Shown: positions 10,266-22,101 of the stretch, piece by piece
Layout: each line of letters starts with the position of its first letter
How positions within the stretch are numbered: position 1 is the stretch's first letter
Assembly: GCA_030789695.1 (NCBI GenBank)
Contig: CM061132.1
Location: forward strand, 31,272,418-31,336,417
Direction of reading: 5' to 3'
Source: Scilla litardierei
Lineage: Eukaryota > Streptophyta > Magnoliopsida > Asparagales > Asparagaceae
Length of the DNA: 64,000 nucleotides
The notes under the pieces: model-generated
Database searches by the model: none
What the model saw: only the letters and a program-made list of their open reading frames with translations
What the model was told of the DNA's origin: nothing
Position numbers and translations under genes: made by a program

Positions 10266-11666
10266 GCCTCATCCTCGACCAAGGAGCTGGGCCGCACCAT
10301 TTACGTGGAGAACCTGCAGTCCCCCAGCACGGAAGAGCGGGAGGTGATGGCGATCGACCAAGATCCCACCTGGATGGACCCGATCATACGGTACCTCACT
10401 CATGGGGAGGTGCCGACGGATTGGGACGAGCGTCGGACCCTGGAGAGGAAAGCGCTCCGATACGTGATCCATGAGGGGACGCTCTACCGAAGACGCTGGA
10501 CGAAGGCGGATGTTCTCCCATACCTGAAATGCATCGGACCGCAGGAAGCCGACTACGTCCTGCGAGAGGTTCACGAAGGGATCTGCGGAAATCACCACGG
10601 GGGCAAGATGGTCGCACAGAAGATCATGAGGCAGGGATATTACTGGCCGACCCTAGTCCAAGATGCAACGGACTACGTCCAAAAGTGCCAAGAATGTCAG
10701 AGGTTTGCCAACCACACCTCAACTCCCCCGTCGGAGCTCATCCCTATCGTGAGCCCCATCCCCTTTGCGAAATGGGGGCTCGACATCCTCGGACCATTTA
10801 AGCCGGGTCGGGGGCAGCGGAAGTATCTGATTATGGCGGTGGACTACTTTACCAAGTGGATCGAGGCTGAACCATTGGCCACCATCACGTGGAAGAAAGC
10901 GAAAAGCTTCGTATGGAACTCCATCATCTACAGATTCGGAGTACCACGGGCCATCGTCACAGACAACGGGAAACAGTTCGACTCTACGGGGTTCAAAGAC
11001 TTTTGCGCGGAATGGGGGATCAAGCTCCTCTTCGCCTCTGTAGCGCACCCCCAGACCAACGGGATGGCGGAAGCAGCCAACAAATGCATCATAGAGCCCC
11101 TCCGAAAGAAAGTGAAGGACTCCGAAGGAAACTGGACGGAAGAGCTCCCCGGGATACTCTGGTCATACCGGACGACCCACAAGGAGGCCACCGGCGAAAC
11201 CCCGTTCATGCTTGCCTACGGAGCCGAGGCAGTGATACCGTTCGAACTGGGTGAAGAGTCTCTCCGCCTCAAGTGCTTCGACGAAGATAGGAATTCGCAA
11301 GGCCTGGAGTTCGGTCTGGAGCTCCTCGGCGAGCGGCGGGAGCAAGCCCTAGCCACCATTATCCGCCAGAAGCAGAAGGTGACCTGATACTACAATTCTC
11401 GGGTCAAGGGAAGGAGTTTCCACCTTGGGGACCTGGTCCTCAGGAAAGCAAGCTTCAACCCGGATATTGCTCGCAAAGGGAAGCTCGCAGCTAAATGGGA
11501 GGGACCCTACAAAGTCATCGAGGTTCTTGGACCCGCAACCTACCGTCTAGCCAATATGGAGGGGAGGATCCTCACTCACGCCTGGAACACGGAACACTTA
11601 CATAAATGTGTTCACAAGAATCCCACTCGAGACAAGGGAAGCCTCGCCCGATGGGACGCCTGCTAA
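10266..11666 (+). pseudogene. pol: Tat pol, part 3: integrase
   Basis: Integrase inserts cDNA into the chromosome. The zinc-binding domain shows H-H and C-C spacing in REVHEGICGNHHGGKM and YVQKCQECQRF. The catalytic triad is visible as the Asp in GLDILGPF, the Asp in VTDNGKQFDS and the Glu in HPQTNGMAEAANKCI. A stop at 11385-11387 follows RQKQKVT. The frame then continues with the C-terminal domain (RSFHLGDLVLRKASF, GKLAAKWEGPYKV, HAWNTEHLHK) to a stop at 11664. The one internal stop probably arose after insertion. Confidence 0.93.
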
Positions 11667-13226
11667 GCGCGTGCCTAACAAAAGGATATACAAAGAGACG
11701 TATGAAGAGGCCGAGGGGCATTCCCCTCCCTCAAACATCTCCAGGGGCACCCGTGGAGCCATATGCTGGCTGTTCACTTGGGTCGCCCCCACGCTCCGTT
11801 TCGCCGTCAGAGTGCGCCCAGAGATTCTCGAAATTGACTCCCGAGAGCGGGAACTTCTTCTGGATCTCGGATTGGCAACGTGTGAAACCCTTCTCGAACG
11901 CCTCAGCCACGGCTGACTCAACAAAGGAGGTGGCATACTCCTCCACAGCGTCTTGGGCGATCTGGGACGGATCCACCTCCTCAAGCTCACACACACGCGG
12001 CGTCTCCCAAAAGTTCGGCCTTTGACTTTATAACCAAAGCCAAGGCTCTCTCACGGTCCGACTCTTCGAGGGCAGAGGACAGCTCAGTTATGCGGGTCTC
12101 CGAGGACTTAACTCGTGCCTCGCTCCCCCACCGGGAAGAGACGAAGGAAACTCTCTTGCTGATCAGCGGATGACTAGCACGTGAGGGCTAGCGGGAGAAG
12201 AATCGAGAGGGAATCCACCTGCACCCAAGGAAGAAGTAAGGGGCCGAGAAGAGCCCGAGCAACCCCGAATGGCGAACGTTCGGAGAACTTACCCAAGGGC
12301 CACACAGTCTTGTGCAAGTTATAGCTGCTGAAGAGGACGTCGATCATCCGATCCCTCGAAGGAATCGCCAGCAGGGCCTTCGCCGTCTGCAGCTCGGCGG
12401 CAGTTGGGTCACCCAGATCAAGGATGACCGCGCCAGCCGCTTCCCAACGAATCGGGAAAGGTACACTCGACGGGAAAACGACAAATACGTACTCCCCCTT
12501 CCAACGCTTCAAGGAGCTCGGCAACCCCAACACAAGGCTCATCTTCGGACGGGCACTGATGTAAATCCACGCCCCCGACTGGTGATGACTCATGCGGTAG
12601 AACTGGGCGAAGAGGCGGAGGGAGGGCACCACTCCCTTCAGCATGCAGATGACGACAAACCCGACGATGAGCCCGATGGCGTTGGGGCAGAATTGGCACA
12701 AGCCCACGTTGTAGGCTTGAAGGAACTTGATGATAAAGGGGTGGAGCGGGAAACAGAGCCCGTAGCGGAAGCACTTCTCGGACCCGGGAGCACGTCTGGA
12801 GGCACCCTTGAAAGCTCGCCCCCATGCCGACGAATCGCCGAAGGAGGACTACCCATCAGGTTAGGAGTGACGTCACGCTCCGGCTGACCCGAACCAGTGG
12901 CAGAGGAAGGCGACATGGGGCAGAGCTCGGGCAGGATCAAGATCAACACGAAGAAAAAGATGACGGGATGGCGGCTCACAACCCGCACAGCTTCTCTACC
13001 AAAGACGACCCTGCGAACGGTGGGGATAAACCCGCAGTTACACGTGGCAGCATCAGGGGACCGACGGCGCTTCGGAACCCGCGTCTTGAAGGTATCGAAC
13101 GGACCGACTCATGATGACGCCCAAATAATGAATCAGCTTCGACTGACGAGCCTGTTGAAATCGGCGGAAGTCACATCGGCCGAGCCGAACCAACCGAGGC
13201 CGATCGACCCAACCGATGGGGGCAAT
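11667..13226 (-). pseudogene. Tat antisense accessory ORF region (aORF), degraded
   Basis: Between integrase and the PPT the minus strand carries readings unlike pol. From about 12855 to 12174 one open frame includes CFPLHPFIIKFLQAYNVGLC, QFCPNAIGLIVGFVV, GAWIYISARPKMSLVLGLPS and RWKGEYVFVVFP. These match the style of Transposase_28 (PF04195). Another piece at 11994-11731 (SQIAQDAVEEYATSFVESAV, AEAFEKGFTRCQSEI) looks like the helical C-terminal end. The two lie in different frames. The function of aORFs is unknown; they are usually driven from the element's 3' part. The same protein type occurs antisense in the outer Tat element (39144-50195). Confidence 0.72.
13211..13226 (+). other. Element IVb polypurine tract
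   Basis: A GATGGGGGCAAT stretch directly before the 3' LTR. It is the expected plus-strand primer site. Confidence 0.6.
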
Positions 13227-14324
13227 TGTTACGCCTATTTGGCCGAAGCCCGAAAGACACGAGCCCAGAAACCCGACAACCGATCAGAAGCCCATCTGCG
13301 AGATCAGGCCCGCCCGACAAGGCCCACTAGAGGGCCCCTGAACGTCAAATCGGCCTGACTCGGGAAGCGTGCGACTCACCCACGGATAACCGCCCCCACG
13401 AAATCCGCCGCCCCTTTTATGACCATTAAGGGGAGGTGCTGGCACGGCGCGGGCGAGTGGCGAGTGGGGGGGGCGGATCGAGGGGGCACGATTGGGGGCG
13501 GGCGAAGGACGTGGATGACGGGCAGTCATGGCAAGAGGCCTATAAAAAGACTAGGAGGACGACTGAACAAAGGACCGCATCTCAGGTAACAAAACCTAAG
13601 GTACTCCATCAACGACCTAGTTCCCCCACTTCATCTCCTTCCCCCCGCTCACGCCGAAGGACGTCGTTCCGATCTCCTCTCGAGTCGAACCGTCCCCGCC
13701 GAGCCTCCTCTTTCAGACTGTCATCTGACTTAGGCATCGGAGGGGATTTGGCCGGAACCAAGGTCCGGCCTCCCTGACGAGTGTTCTCGTCTGTTCAGGA
13801 AGACGTTAGATCCAAGTGCCGAAGCTTCACTTCGACACCAGGTGAACGCCATCAAGCATCAGCCAAGGCATCGAGGCCACCCCTCGACGCCAGGAGAGAC
13901 CGAGGCCGAGCGCATCCATCCGAGCCGAGGCTTCCCCTCAGCTCCACACCGGCCGCGCATCAAGCGAGACGACCGAGGCTACCCCTCGTCGTCTGACCGA
14001 CCGAGGCCGAGTGCACCCATCCGAGCCGAGGCTTCCCCTCAGCTCCGCGTCGGTCGTGCGTCAAGCCAAGGCACCGAGGCTTCCCCTCGTCATCCGACCG
14101 TCCGAGGCCGAGCACCTCACACCGGGCCGAGGCTTCCCCTCAGCCCCCCAGAGGCCGAGGATCCAGACCCGGCCCAGCTGACGTGCTCTGTGTCGACTAC
14201 ATCTCCGATTCGCGTCGCGTCTACATGCGCTCGACGCACCCAAGGGACCCTAATCGGCCCCTTGACCACGTTGACCGGGCAGTCCATGGTCAACAATACT
14301 GTAGTGAGAAAACACTCTGAAACA
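13227..14324 (+). repeat. Element IVb 3' LTR, 1098 bp
   Basis: Nearly identical to 6843-7936, with a few base changes and a short G-run length difference near 13465. It follows a purine tract (GATGGGGGCAAT) and is followed by CACAT. Confidence 0.95.
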
Positions 14325-14329
14325 CACAT

Positions 14330-14338
14330 GATCCAACA
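14330..14338 (+). repeat. Copia left LTR, last 9 bases
   Basis: GATCCAACA follows the duplicated CACAT at 14325-14329 and matches the LTR end at 38453-38461. This proves that the Tat element at 6843-14324 is inserted nine bases before the end of the Copia LTR. Confidence 0.85.
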
Positions 14339-14340
14339 CT

Positions 14341-14352
14341 TAGTATCAGAGC
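14341..14352 (+). other. Copia primer-binding site (initiator tRNA-Met)
   Basis: TAGTATCAGAGC lies two bases after the LTR end. It differs by one base from TGGTATCAGAGC, the usual plant Copia site complementary to the 3' end of initiator tRNA-Met. Confidence 0.8.
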
Positions 14353-14365
14353 GAGGTCAAAGGTG

Positions 14366-15488
14366 ATGGCGTCAATAACGTTCTATAGCATTCATTCATC
14401 TCCAATATTTGAAGGCAACTTCTATCCTCAATGGCGAAGAAGAATGGAGATCTTCTTGGAGGCACAAGATCTAAAGTATGCAAGATCCCTTAGAGAACCA
14501 TATGAGATTTCAACCATTCCTCAAAATCAATGGAATCCGGATCAAGAGGAAGCCTACTTCAAAAACGTAAAGGTAATGCGTTTACTTTACACTGTTTAAT
14601 TGATAAAATGTTAGATCTTGTAGAAGAGGCTGAAACCGCACACCAAATCTCAACATATTGGATGAAAGATTCGGATCAAAGTTAAATGAGATTCAAACAC
14701 CCATGGAGACAACCCAATCCAACGATGAAAATCTTGGAGAAGAAATGTGCATGATGGCTCGTCAAGAAGACAAAACTGAGGTTTATGATTCTAGTTCTGA
14801 TGATGAAGATGATTTTGATATTGCTAGTGCATATGAAAATCTCTACAGAGAGTATGAACGATTGACTAAGAAACACAAAACCCTGGACAAAAAGCATAAG
14901 GCTTTGCATGAGGAACATAATAATCTCAAGGACAAATTTGATTCTCTTGCTAAATAATATGAGTCCATAAAACCGTGTTGTAATGCTAATAAAGATATGA
15001 AAGTCAAGTATGATAGATTAGTTTGTGATCATGACGCTCTGAAAGTTGAACATGTGTTATATGTCTCTACCTTGAATGATAAGTTCAATATTCTTGCAAA
15101 AGATATAGTTTCAAGCAAGCTCAAACATGAGGAACTTGTTCTATGACTTGAAAAGGTTAAGAACAAACCAAATGTAAAAGCTACCTTATCTTGTATGCAT
15201 GCATCTACTTCTTATGATAATTCTGTTCCAAATATTGTGCATAAAAACATGAAGCAAAATACATCTATTTATGGAAAAAATGCTAAGCTCAATGATCATT
15301 ATGATACCTCTTATCACAATGTTTTTCATCACAATTATGTTACACACAATGCACATCATATACATGGTACAAATAGATTTGCTAGTAATAATACTATTTG
15401 GGTACCCAAATATTTAAGCAATCATGAAAAGAATGTTTATGTTTCCACCGTGTTAAATAGTATGCATAGGAAATCAAATTCAAATTGA
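14366..15488 (+). pseudogene. gag: Copia gag, degraded
   Basis: Gag would form the particle. The ATG at 14366 opens MASITFYSIHSSPIFEGNFY and PQWRRRMEIFLEAQDL, the N-terminal pattern of Copia gag (F.G..Y..W..RM..FL.A). It stops at 14599. A second piece (14658-14957) has an acidic run (DSSSDDEDDFDIASAYENLY) and a lysine/glutamate-rich segment with three LxxKHKxL-like steps that looks coiled coil. A third (15195-15488) is rich in His and Asn. No CCHC knuckle is recognisable, so the capsid core and knuckle are probably deleted. The stretch 15489-15670 has no coding signal. Confidence 0.7.
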
Positions 15489-15670
15489 ATTTGGGTTCCT
15501 AGTAAATGATCCTCACATATATGCATCTATTAGGGTATCCACATGCCTCATGTATATCTCCTTTGATACCCAACACTTAGGATTGTACAAAATGATAGAA
15601 ATTTTCATGTAACTACTCGGACCCAATCATAAGTGGGTACCAAATTCGTTCAATCATTTTCTTTCAGGAC

Positions 15671-15925
15671 ATGTGGATAATGGATAGCGGATGCTCTGCA
15701 CACATGACATGGAACGCAAAATTTCTTAGCTCTCTAAAAATGTATGATGGAGGAACTGTGACTTTTGGAGACAATAAGAAAGGTAAAATTATTGGCATAG
15801 GTAACATCAGCAATCCTTCGAAGCTACTCATCAAAGACGTAAGCATGGTAAATGGGCTAAAGCACAACTTGTTAAGCATAAGCCAAAGGTATGAAAATTA
15901 TTTTTACTCTAGACTTTTGCTTAGT
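15671..15925 (+). pseudogene. Copia aspartic protease
   Basis: The reading MWIMDSGCSAHMTWNAKFL contains the active-site Asp-Ser-Gly of retroviral-type aspartic proteases. It is followed by DNKKGKIIGIGNI and LLIKDVSMVNGLKHNLLSIS, both typical of the Copia protease to GAG-pre-integrase transition. This enzyme would cut the polyprotein. The frame is lost at the LLSIS block. It lies just before the integrase piece, as expected for Copia. Confidence 0.85.
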
Positions 15926-16026
15926 CTATGACAAGGATATGAAAAATATTCTTATTAAAGGTAAGCGAGTAGAAAACATTTATGTGCTTAGATTAAATGA
16001 GTATGCTTCAAATGTCTGCTTGATTG

Positions 16027-16334
16027 TTTTAACAAATGACCCGTTGCTATGGCACAGACGTTTCGGTCATGTAAACATCAAAAACATGAATAAGATATCT
16101 AGGAAAGAGTTGGTGCAAGGACTTCCTAAATTAAATTTTAAATTGGATAAAATATGTGATTCATGTCAACTTGGCAAAATGCAAAAAAGTACATTTAAGA
16201 GTAATGGAGCTCTTAGCTCGGATAGGCCACTGAACTACTCCATATGGACTTGTTTGACCCGATTAGAACTCCATCTCTTTATGACTCTAAATACGTATTT
16301 GTCATAGTCGATGATTTTACATGATATAGTGGGT
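16027..16334 (+). pseudogene. Copia integrase, N-terminal part (interrupted)
   Basis: NDPLLWHRRFGHVNIKNMNK and CDSCQLGK supply the His-His-Cys-Cys zinc-binding pattern of the GAG-pre-integrase region. After one frame change the start of the catalytic core reads MDLFDPIRTPSLYDSKYVFV followed by IVDDFT. The frame is then cut at 16335-16339 (ATTAT), where the chromovirus remnant inserted, and resumes at 25779. Confidence 0.85.
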
Positions 16335-16339
16335 ATTAT

Positions 16340-19273
16340 TGTCATGACCTATTTAGCACTATACGTGTATTCTACTAAACACACGTGGTCTTTCTACTTA
16401 CGATGCATACGTGTGCATGAAATAAGCATAGATATCGAAGTATGTGACGTAGTGCAAGGGGGATTAGGTCGTAATACATGGCTAAGAGAAGAGAATGCGA
16501 AATGTGAATGCGGGAGAAGTGCAAATAACGTCGTGGGTGTAAAACAACAGGAATGTGTTAGACGTGCGTGTGTGAAGCATGTATGCATGCATGGATGTGC
16601 GTGGATGTGTGTAGGAAGAGCCATGCAAGTGTGAAAGGGGTTAGGGGTCAGTGGTAACCCCGTAAATTTTTAGAAAGGCGGGGGCAAAACAGTCATTTGG
16701 ACTAAAGCTGCTGTGCGTACATCCTAAAGTGGTGTGTACATAAAGTAATGGCAAACTTGTAAATACCTAAAAGTTGAGGGGCATTTTTGGAAGGATATTT
16801 TAGTCATTTTGAGTTATGCATGGCTTATGGAGCAAGCCAAGGGTGTGTAGAAAATTCCTTAAGAAAATCTTCTCTTTTCTTTTCTTGAACTTTCTCCTCT
16901 CTTCTCTCTTTCTCTTTTCCTCTCCATTCCCAATTAGGCCGGCCATACCCTCCTCTTTTCCCCTTCTTCTTCACTCCAAAACCCCTAATTCTCTCTCACA
17001 AAAATGAAGTATCTCAAGTGGGTTGCATATGGGAAGAAGTTGGAGAAGAAAATAAGAGAAAGAAAGAGGAAAAATCAACTTTTTGAGGTAGGAATCCTCT
17101 TAGATTTGGAATTCCATTAAATTGAATCTTGTTATTATGTTTTTATAGCATGTTTTACTTGATGTGAATTATGGATGGTGAAATTTCATGAGTCATGTTT
17201 CAATTTCACAAAGTATCCCTTGAAATTCTTAATAAAAACAACCCCTTTGAAATCCTGAAATTTAGTTGTGTGTTTCTTCCTCAATTCTGATCTCTGTGGT
17301 TTGATTTACCCTCTGAAAAAAATATGTGTGTAGGTATTGAAGTCCTACCCCAAATTCATATAAAATTTGTCATATGTTGAATTCAATAAGTAGGAGTAAA
17401 AATTCAATGTTTGCAAGATGTCTGAAATTCTGTCAAGCTGTACACAATTTAGCAAAATGAGGATTATTACATGCACACTCTATGGATTTTGCTGATCTTG
17501 ATCTTGTTGAAAAGTTAACAAGTTTATCTAAAAATTTATCAGAGAGCTTATATTTCGAAATCTGGCCCCAACATGCCTAAAATTGGATTTTAAAACAGAC
17601 CCAGAATTCTGTCAGAAAAGCAGTCTGGACATGCTGCACCAAATAAATCACTATAAATTGCATATTTCACATTTCTGCATGAAATTTTATGGGTGAATCC
17701 AGGACTATTATATCTTCAACTTTTATTCAGTGAGTTTTGTCAAATTCACAAGATAAATTGATGAAATATGCTGATTTAGCAGCTGTTTCTGCAAATTCCA
17801 GCAAGCTGAAGCATTTGAGTGGTGATATTAATTGTGTATTATTGCTAAACTTCCCTATGTGATCCATGATTATTGTTGTTACTTGAAAGATAGTTTAATT
17901 TTGCAAATGGCTATTAAATTTGCTGATGTGACAACGACCATGGTTAGGTCACCTGCCAAGTGTTTGTGTAAATGCTTCAATGAAACAAAAGTGGAGAAAT
18001 ACGATAAATGAGTTGGATACACATGTATCGTTAACCATGTTATAAATTGGTAATGATGGGGGCAAGGGAAGCATGGTTTCATGTGTTATGAGTAATGAAC
18101 TGGAATAGCTATGATGGAGGGCATGGCACTTCGGTGCATGACCCATGTTGATATGAGTGTGAAATGTGAAACCATGCAATATGTCCCCTTCAGTGCTACA
18201 TGCAATGTTAAATAAGGTTTAGAATGTCTCAATCCTCTCTAAGGAGGGTGAGTTAGCAAAACACGGGTTTTAGGTGGGATTTGAGTAAATTGTGGATATG
18301 AGGCCTGGACTGAGAAGTTGGGGGAAATAATTATGTGATATGTGATATTTATATCCACTCGCCTTTACCGGGAGTGGAGGAGACATACAGAGGTTGTGTT
18401 ATTATGTGGAGAGCCTCACTCCTGCCAGGGACGGGGGAGCTGAGAGGCCCGGTGTCGTACAGTGCCGTGTCCACTGCGCTGTGTGCTTTATTCACACCAA
18501 ATTTCTGGAGAAGTCCAGGTCCTAGTATCACATAGTTTACCCAAATCTCCAATCAATTCAATTATAAAAATAAGAATTTGCAGATTACTCCTTCTGCTAG
18601 CAGTACTTCCCTTTCCCTCTGCCTGTTACTGTGTGATTATGTGTCATGCCTCAGGCACTTGCACTTATTTTATTAGATGATGGTTGCTTGAACACTTGTG
18701 TTATTATTATTCGTGCTAACCTCTTTGCATACAGTAACTCGACATCAAACCACAGGTATGACCCCTCGCCTAGCTGTTTACTTTCCGCCATATTATTTAG
18801 TTTACACGTCTTATTTCGCATGCCTTGCTTAGTGGTTGATAACCTTAAACTGGTGTTCCAAATCCAAATGGATTCCTACTGGGGCACGCATTGACGTACT
18901 CCTCCCCACTTTTTAGGTAGCAGGGATAGCGTGGTTGGTGGTGGCTTGGAGTAGGGTTTCAGGGGTAGTCTTGGTGTGAACTATAGCTGTGTAGCATGAC
19001 ATGTTTGTCATGGAGGTGGAGAGTGGCGGTGTATGTGTAGTGGTGCATTTGGACTATGTATGTAATGAAAGTTGTTATATAAATTGTTGTTGTTGTTCTA
19101 TATTATTTATGAGTTGTTTGATATTATAGTGGAGCTTCACTTGTACTATTCCAGCATATGCGCAGTGGCCTGCTTGTTCAGTTCCTTCTTTCTCTCTCTT
19201 TCTCTCTTTCATCACCCTCACTCTTCAAGATACTTGGGAAAAAAATTTAAATGCCGGGTATCCTGGGGATCGG
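16340..19273 (+). repeat. Element IVc 5' LTR, about 2.9 kb, lacking its last bases
   Basis: The LTR has a pyrimidine-rich leader-like stretch near 16860-17000 and an intron-like AT-rich body (17100-18300). A CCTGCCAGGGACGGGGGAG region near 18430 and an acceptor-like CCACAG/GT near 18750 follow. It ends at CCTGGGGATCGG, eight bases short of the GGCGTGACA seen at 25771. No protein domains are present. Confidence 0.65.
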
Positions 19274-20934
19274 TGGTTGACTCGGAAAACGCGCAAGTGC
19301 ACGCCTTCCGCTCCCAAGCGTAGGAGCGTCAATGCAATAAAAATAACCGGTGAGTACCGGGTCGGATCACAGGGACAAGTCGTTCTACGTTCACAAAATT
19401 GATCGATAATGAAAGAAAATAGTGTTTTACAACAATCTCAATTAACGGTGGATGAGTGGTAAAAGTATGGCGAAAACAAAAATTAACCTAAATTGGTAGG
19501 GTTAGAGAGCCAAAGGTGGAGTTTAGGATAGCTAGGAGAGAGAGCATAAGTTGTGTGATCATTAAAATTGGCGTTAATCAAGTCCAAATTACCGCATATA
19601 ACACAATCGGTCATCCGGCTAAGGAAACCCAATCGGAATATTTAGCTTTAAAAACACAATAATTTTGCAATAGGGATGGATAGATTATCACGACACTAAT
19701 CAAATTAAGCACATGGATTCTCTCAAATTTGCCCTCTCGGGACTTAGCCAATTAAATTTGTGTCCTAATTAAACATCCAACATTAACATTCAAAATAGGG
19801 CAAAGAGGAAAATTAGGGCTAAATTGACAACCAATCTCAATGGGCAATAACCCAAGCAATTCAATACTACACAATCATAGCAAACAATAGGGCAATTGCA
19901 TTCAAAATAAACCCAAGTTTCATACAAAAATGAGATATCAAAATTACAATAGGAAAAAGGAGAGATTTCACCAAGAACTCTCCCAAATGAGCTTTCCCTC
20001 TTCCTATTTGCCTTCCTCCAAGCATCTCCAAGCTCCACCAAGCCTTCTCAAGCTTCCATGGCTTCCTCCCCTTCCAAAACCCTCTCAAACCCAAAAAAAA
20101 AAAACCAAAAACGCAAGAAAAACGAAAAACAGCAGCCTCCCCTCCTATTTTCGCACAGTAGCCCTCTTAACCCATTTCGGGTCGGATTTTTGGGGGGGGC
20201 GGGCGCCCGCTGCCCGCCCCCGCTCAAGCAGCGCGCTGCATGCGGAGCGGGCCGGGGCCCGCTCGATTTGAGCGGGCGCTGGGCCCGCTCAAATCGAGCG
20301 GGCGCTGAGCCCGCTCAAATCGAGCGGGCCCCGCCCGCTCTTTCGAAACCGCGGGCCGGCCCGCAAAATAAAAAAAAATATTTTTTTTAATACAGCGCGC
20401 GCGGCCCAGCTGAGAGGCGCAGCAGATGGCGCCACGTGGCGCCATCCGATTGGCCCACGTGGCGCCCCTTGGTAAAATCTTTTTTCTGGGGTTTAAACCC
20501 CCATTTTTCCTCCATAAAAATCACCAAAAATACCTAGGATGCCCAGAAAATTCCCAAAAAATTCTGGAAAATCCCCAAGACTCCTAGGGGTACCTGAAAA
20601 ATATGAGAAGGAGAAATTAGTTCATATGATGATAATATAAATATAATGGCTATTAAAAGTACAATATTGACTTCCCAATAAGCTATATAAAATATTCCAA
20701 CGCTCAAATAATTCCCAAAAAATGGTTATATGATAGAAATAATGGCAGGAGCATAGGAAAAAATAATAGGAAGCCAATAAGGACGATAAAAACCGTATTT
20801 TGTGTCAAGAATGCGAATAAGCCCCGAAATTGATATGAAATGAAAATATACCCAAAAAGAGCACAATTAAGCCTAATCTTTGGCACAAAATGGGGGTAAT
20901 TAGGGGGGAAATATGCAATTTATATCCCGAATCA
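19274..20934 (-). repeat. Element IVd left LTR (3' LTR in minus orientation)
   Basis: It starts TGGTTGACTCGG and ends ATCCCGAATCA on the plus strand, so the minus-strand LTR opens TGATTCGGGAT after a PPT. The ACCGGGTCGGATCACAGGGACAAGTCG block near its U5 end is shared in form with 24685-24722. Around 20255-20345 it carries GC-rich hairpin repeats. Confidence 0.7.
20255..20345. repeat. GC-rich palindromic repeat, GCCCGCTCAAATCGAGCGGGC
   Basis: Three tandem, mutually similar stem-loop units of the form GCCCGCT..AAAT..AGCGGGC are joined by GCTGGG/GCTGAG. They sit inside an otherwise AT-rich LTR and could fold strongly. Confidence 0.8.
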
Positions 20935-22101
20935 CACCCCCCAACTAGCTTTTTGCTAGTCCCTAGCAAAATACGCGATAAATTCGGATTAAATTGAATG
21001 ACATACACCAAAATCACAATATCTTCATGGCACACCCCAAAATGGGATTTCCAAATGATTTCAAAGCCAATATACCAAATATATGAAAGTAAACAACAAA
21101 TGATACTCCCCTCAATTCAATTCAAAGAAAAGTGAAGAAATAAGCCCCGTATCACACGTATCGGGATATCACGATGTCAAAATTTCCAATTTTCATGAAA
21201 GTGGCCAAAACAAAAGAGAAAAAAAAATTTCATCTAAGTTGTGGGAGATGAGATTGCATCACGCATGTGGCTTATTATTTCATTTTTCATTCATTTTTCT
21301 TTTCTTTTCTTTTTTTTCTTTTTTTTGTTTTTGATGTATATGTTTTGCATTCACGCGATAACGCCATAAATGCAAACACGATCACATTTACATACACGCG
21401 GTGACGCTATATATGCAAATGGATGGAATGATCTTCTAAATCTCATCTTTGGCGTCCTCCCCAATGTTTCGTGGGGCACCGGCTACTCGATTCGATTAGA
21501 AAGAAACATTCACTTTATACTAACTCTCTTTTTCATTTTCCAACACAAATTAGCAACTCATCCACCCATTCCTAAGAGGAAAACAAAACAAACAAAATTT
21601 AGCCACTCCCAATCCAATTAAAAACTACACCATTCATCCCAACACATGAAATCGCTTACACCAAACTTTTCCCAAATTGTTTCAAAAAGAGCATCACGAT
21701 ATATGAAATAGCTTCATACATGGTATATTAACATATGAATCCAAAATGGAAAAGAAATAAAACATGCCAATCCAACATCGAGAAGTTGATACCAAATTGA
21801 TAATCCGAAAAATTTGCATGGCATTAAGCAAATAGGGACAAAACAAAGCTAATGGCGTAGGAACGAGGAAGCCAAAATATGATATGCAATGAATTCATGG
21901 AATGAGGCGAAACATGGAGGAATCTCAAAAAAAAAAAATTAGGCCAAAATCCTAACAATCCTAGAGATTCTAACACTCTCCCCCCAACTTAAAATAAGCA
22001 TTGTCCTCAATGTTGGGAGAGTACTAGATCTCACAAAAGATCCTAAAAAAAGGAAAGAAAAGCATACGAAAATACTAAAATAAAACTTTTATTTATTTAC
22101 A
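20935..22101 (-). other. Element IVd 3' noncoding region with PPT and two hairpins
   Basis: Read on the minus strand, a CATTGAGGACAATG palindrome (22012-21999) is followed closely by a TTAAGTTGGGGGG purine tract. About 1 kb of AT-rich sequence follows, then a perfect 9-bp stem TTTTGCTAG/CTAGCAAAA (20971-20951), and the PPT TTGGGGGGTG at the LTR edge. The CATTGAGGACAATG-plus-purine motif is common in Athila-like elements. No gene is seen here. Confidence 0.6.

Larger units (their letters stand above)
6843..14324 (+). mobile_element. Element IVb: young Ty3/Gypsy Tat-type retrotransposon, gag-deleted
   Basis: It is flanked by CACAT at 6838-6842 and 14325-14329. The LTRs (6843-7936 and 13227-14324) look nearly identical by eye, so insertion is recent relative to its neighbours. 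The interior holds a PBS (7939), about 120 bases of leader and gag start, the last part of protease, RT, RNase H, a second RNase H, integrase, an antisense accessory ORF and a PPT. The dual RNase H and aORF are marks of the Tat lineage. Gag and most of protease are absent, so it could only move with helper proteins. Base composition is GC-richer than the Copia host. Confidence 0.93.

Noticed and set aside
16311..16634. 107-codon plus-strand frame with Cys-rich end
   Set aside because: It begins in Copia integrase and runs into the inserted LTR; the Cys and His residues come from a TGTGTG/GCATGC-rich stretch.
20058..20445. Frames on both strands rich in Ala, Arg and Gly
   Set aside because: They coincide with the GC-rich palindromic repeats of an LTR.
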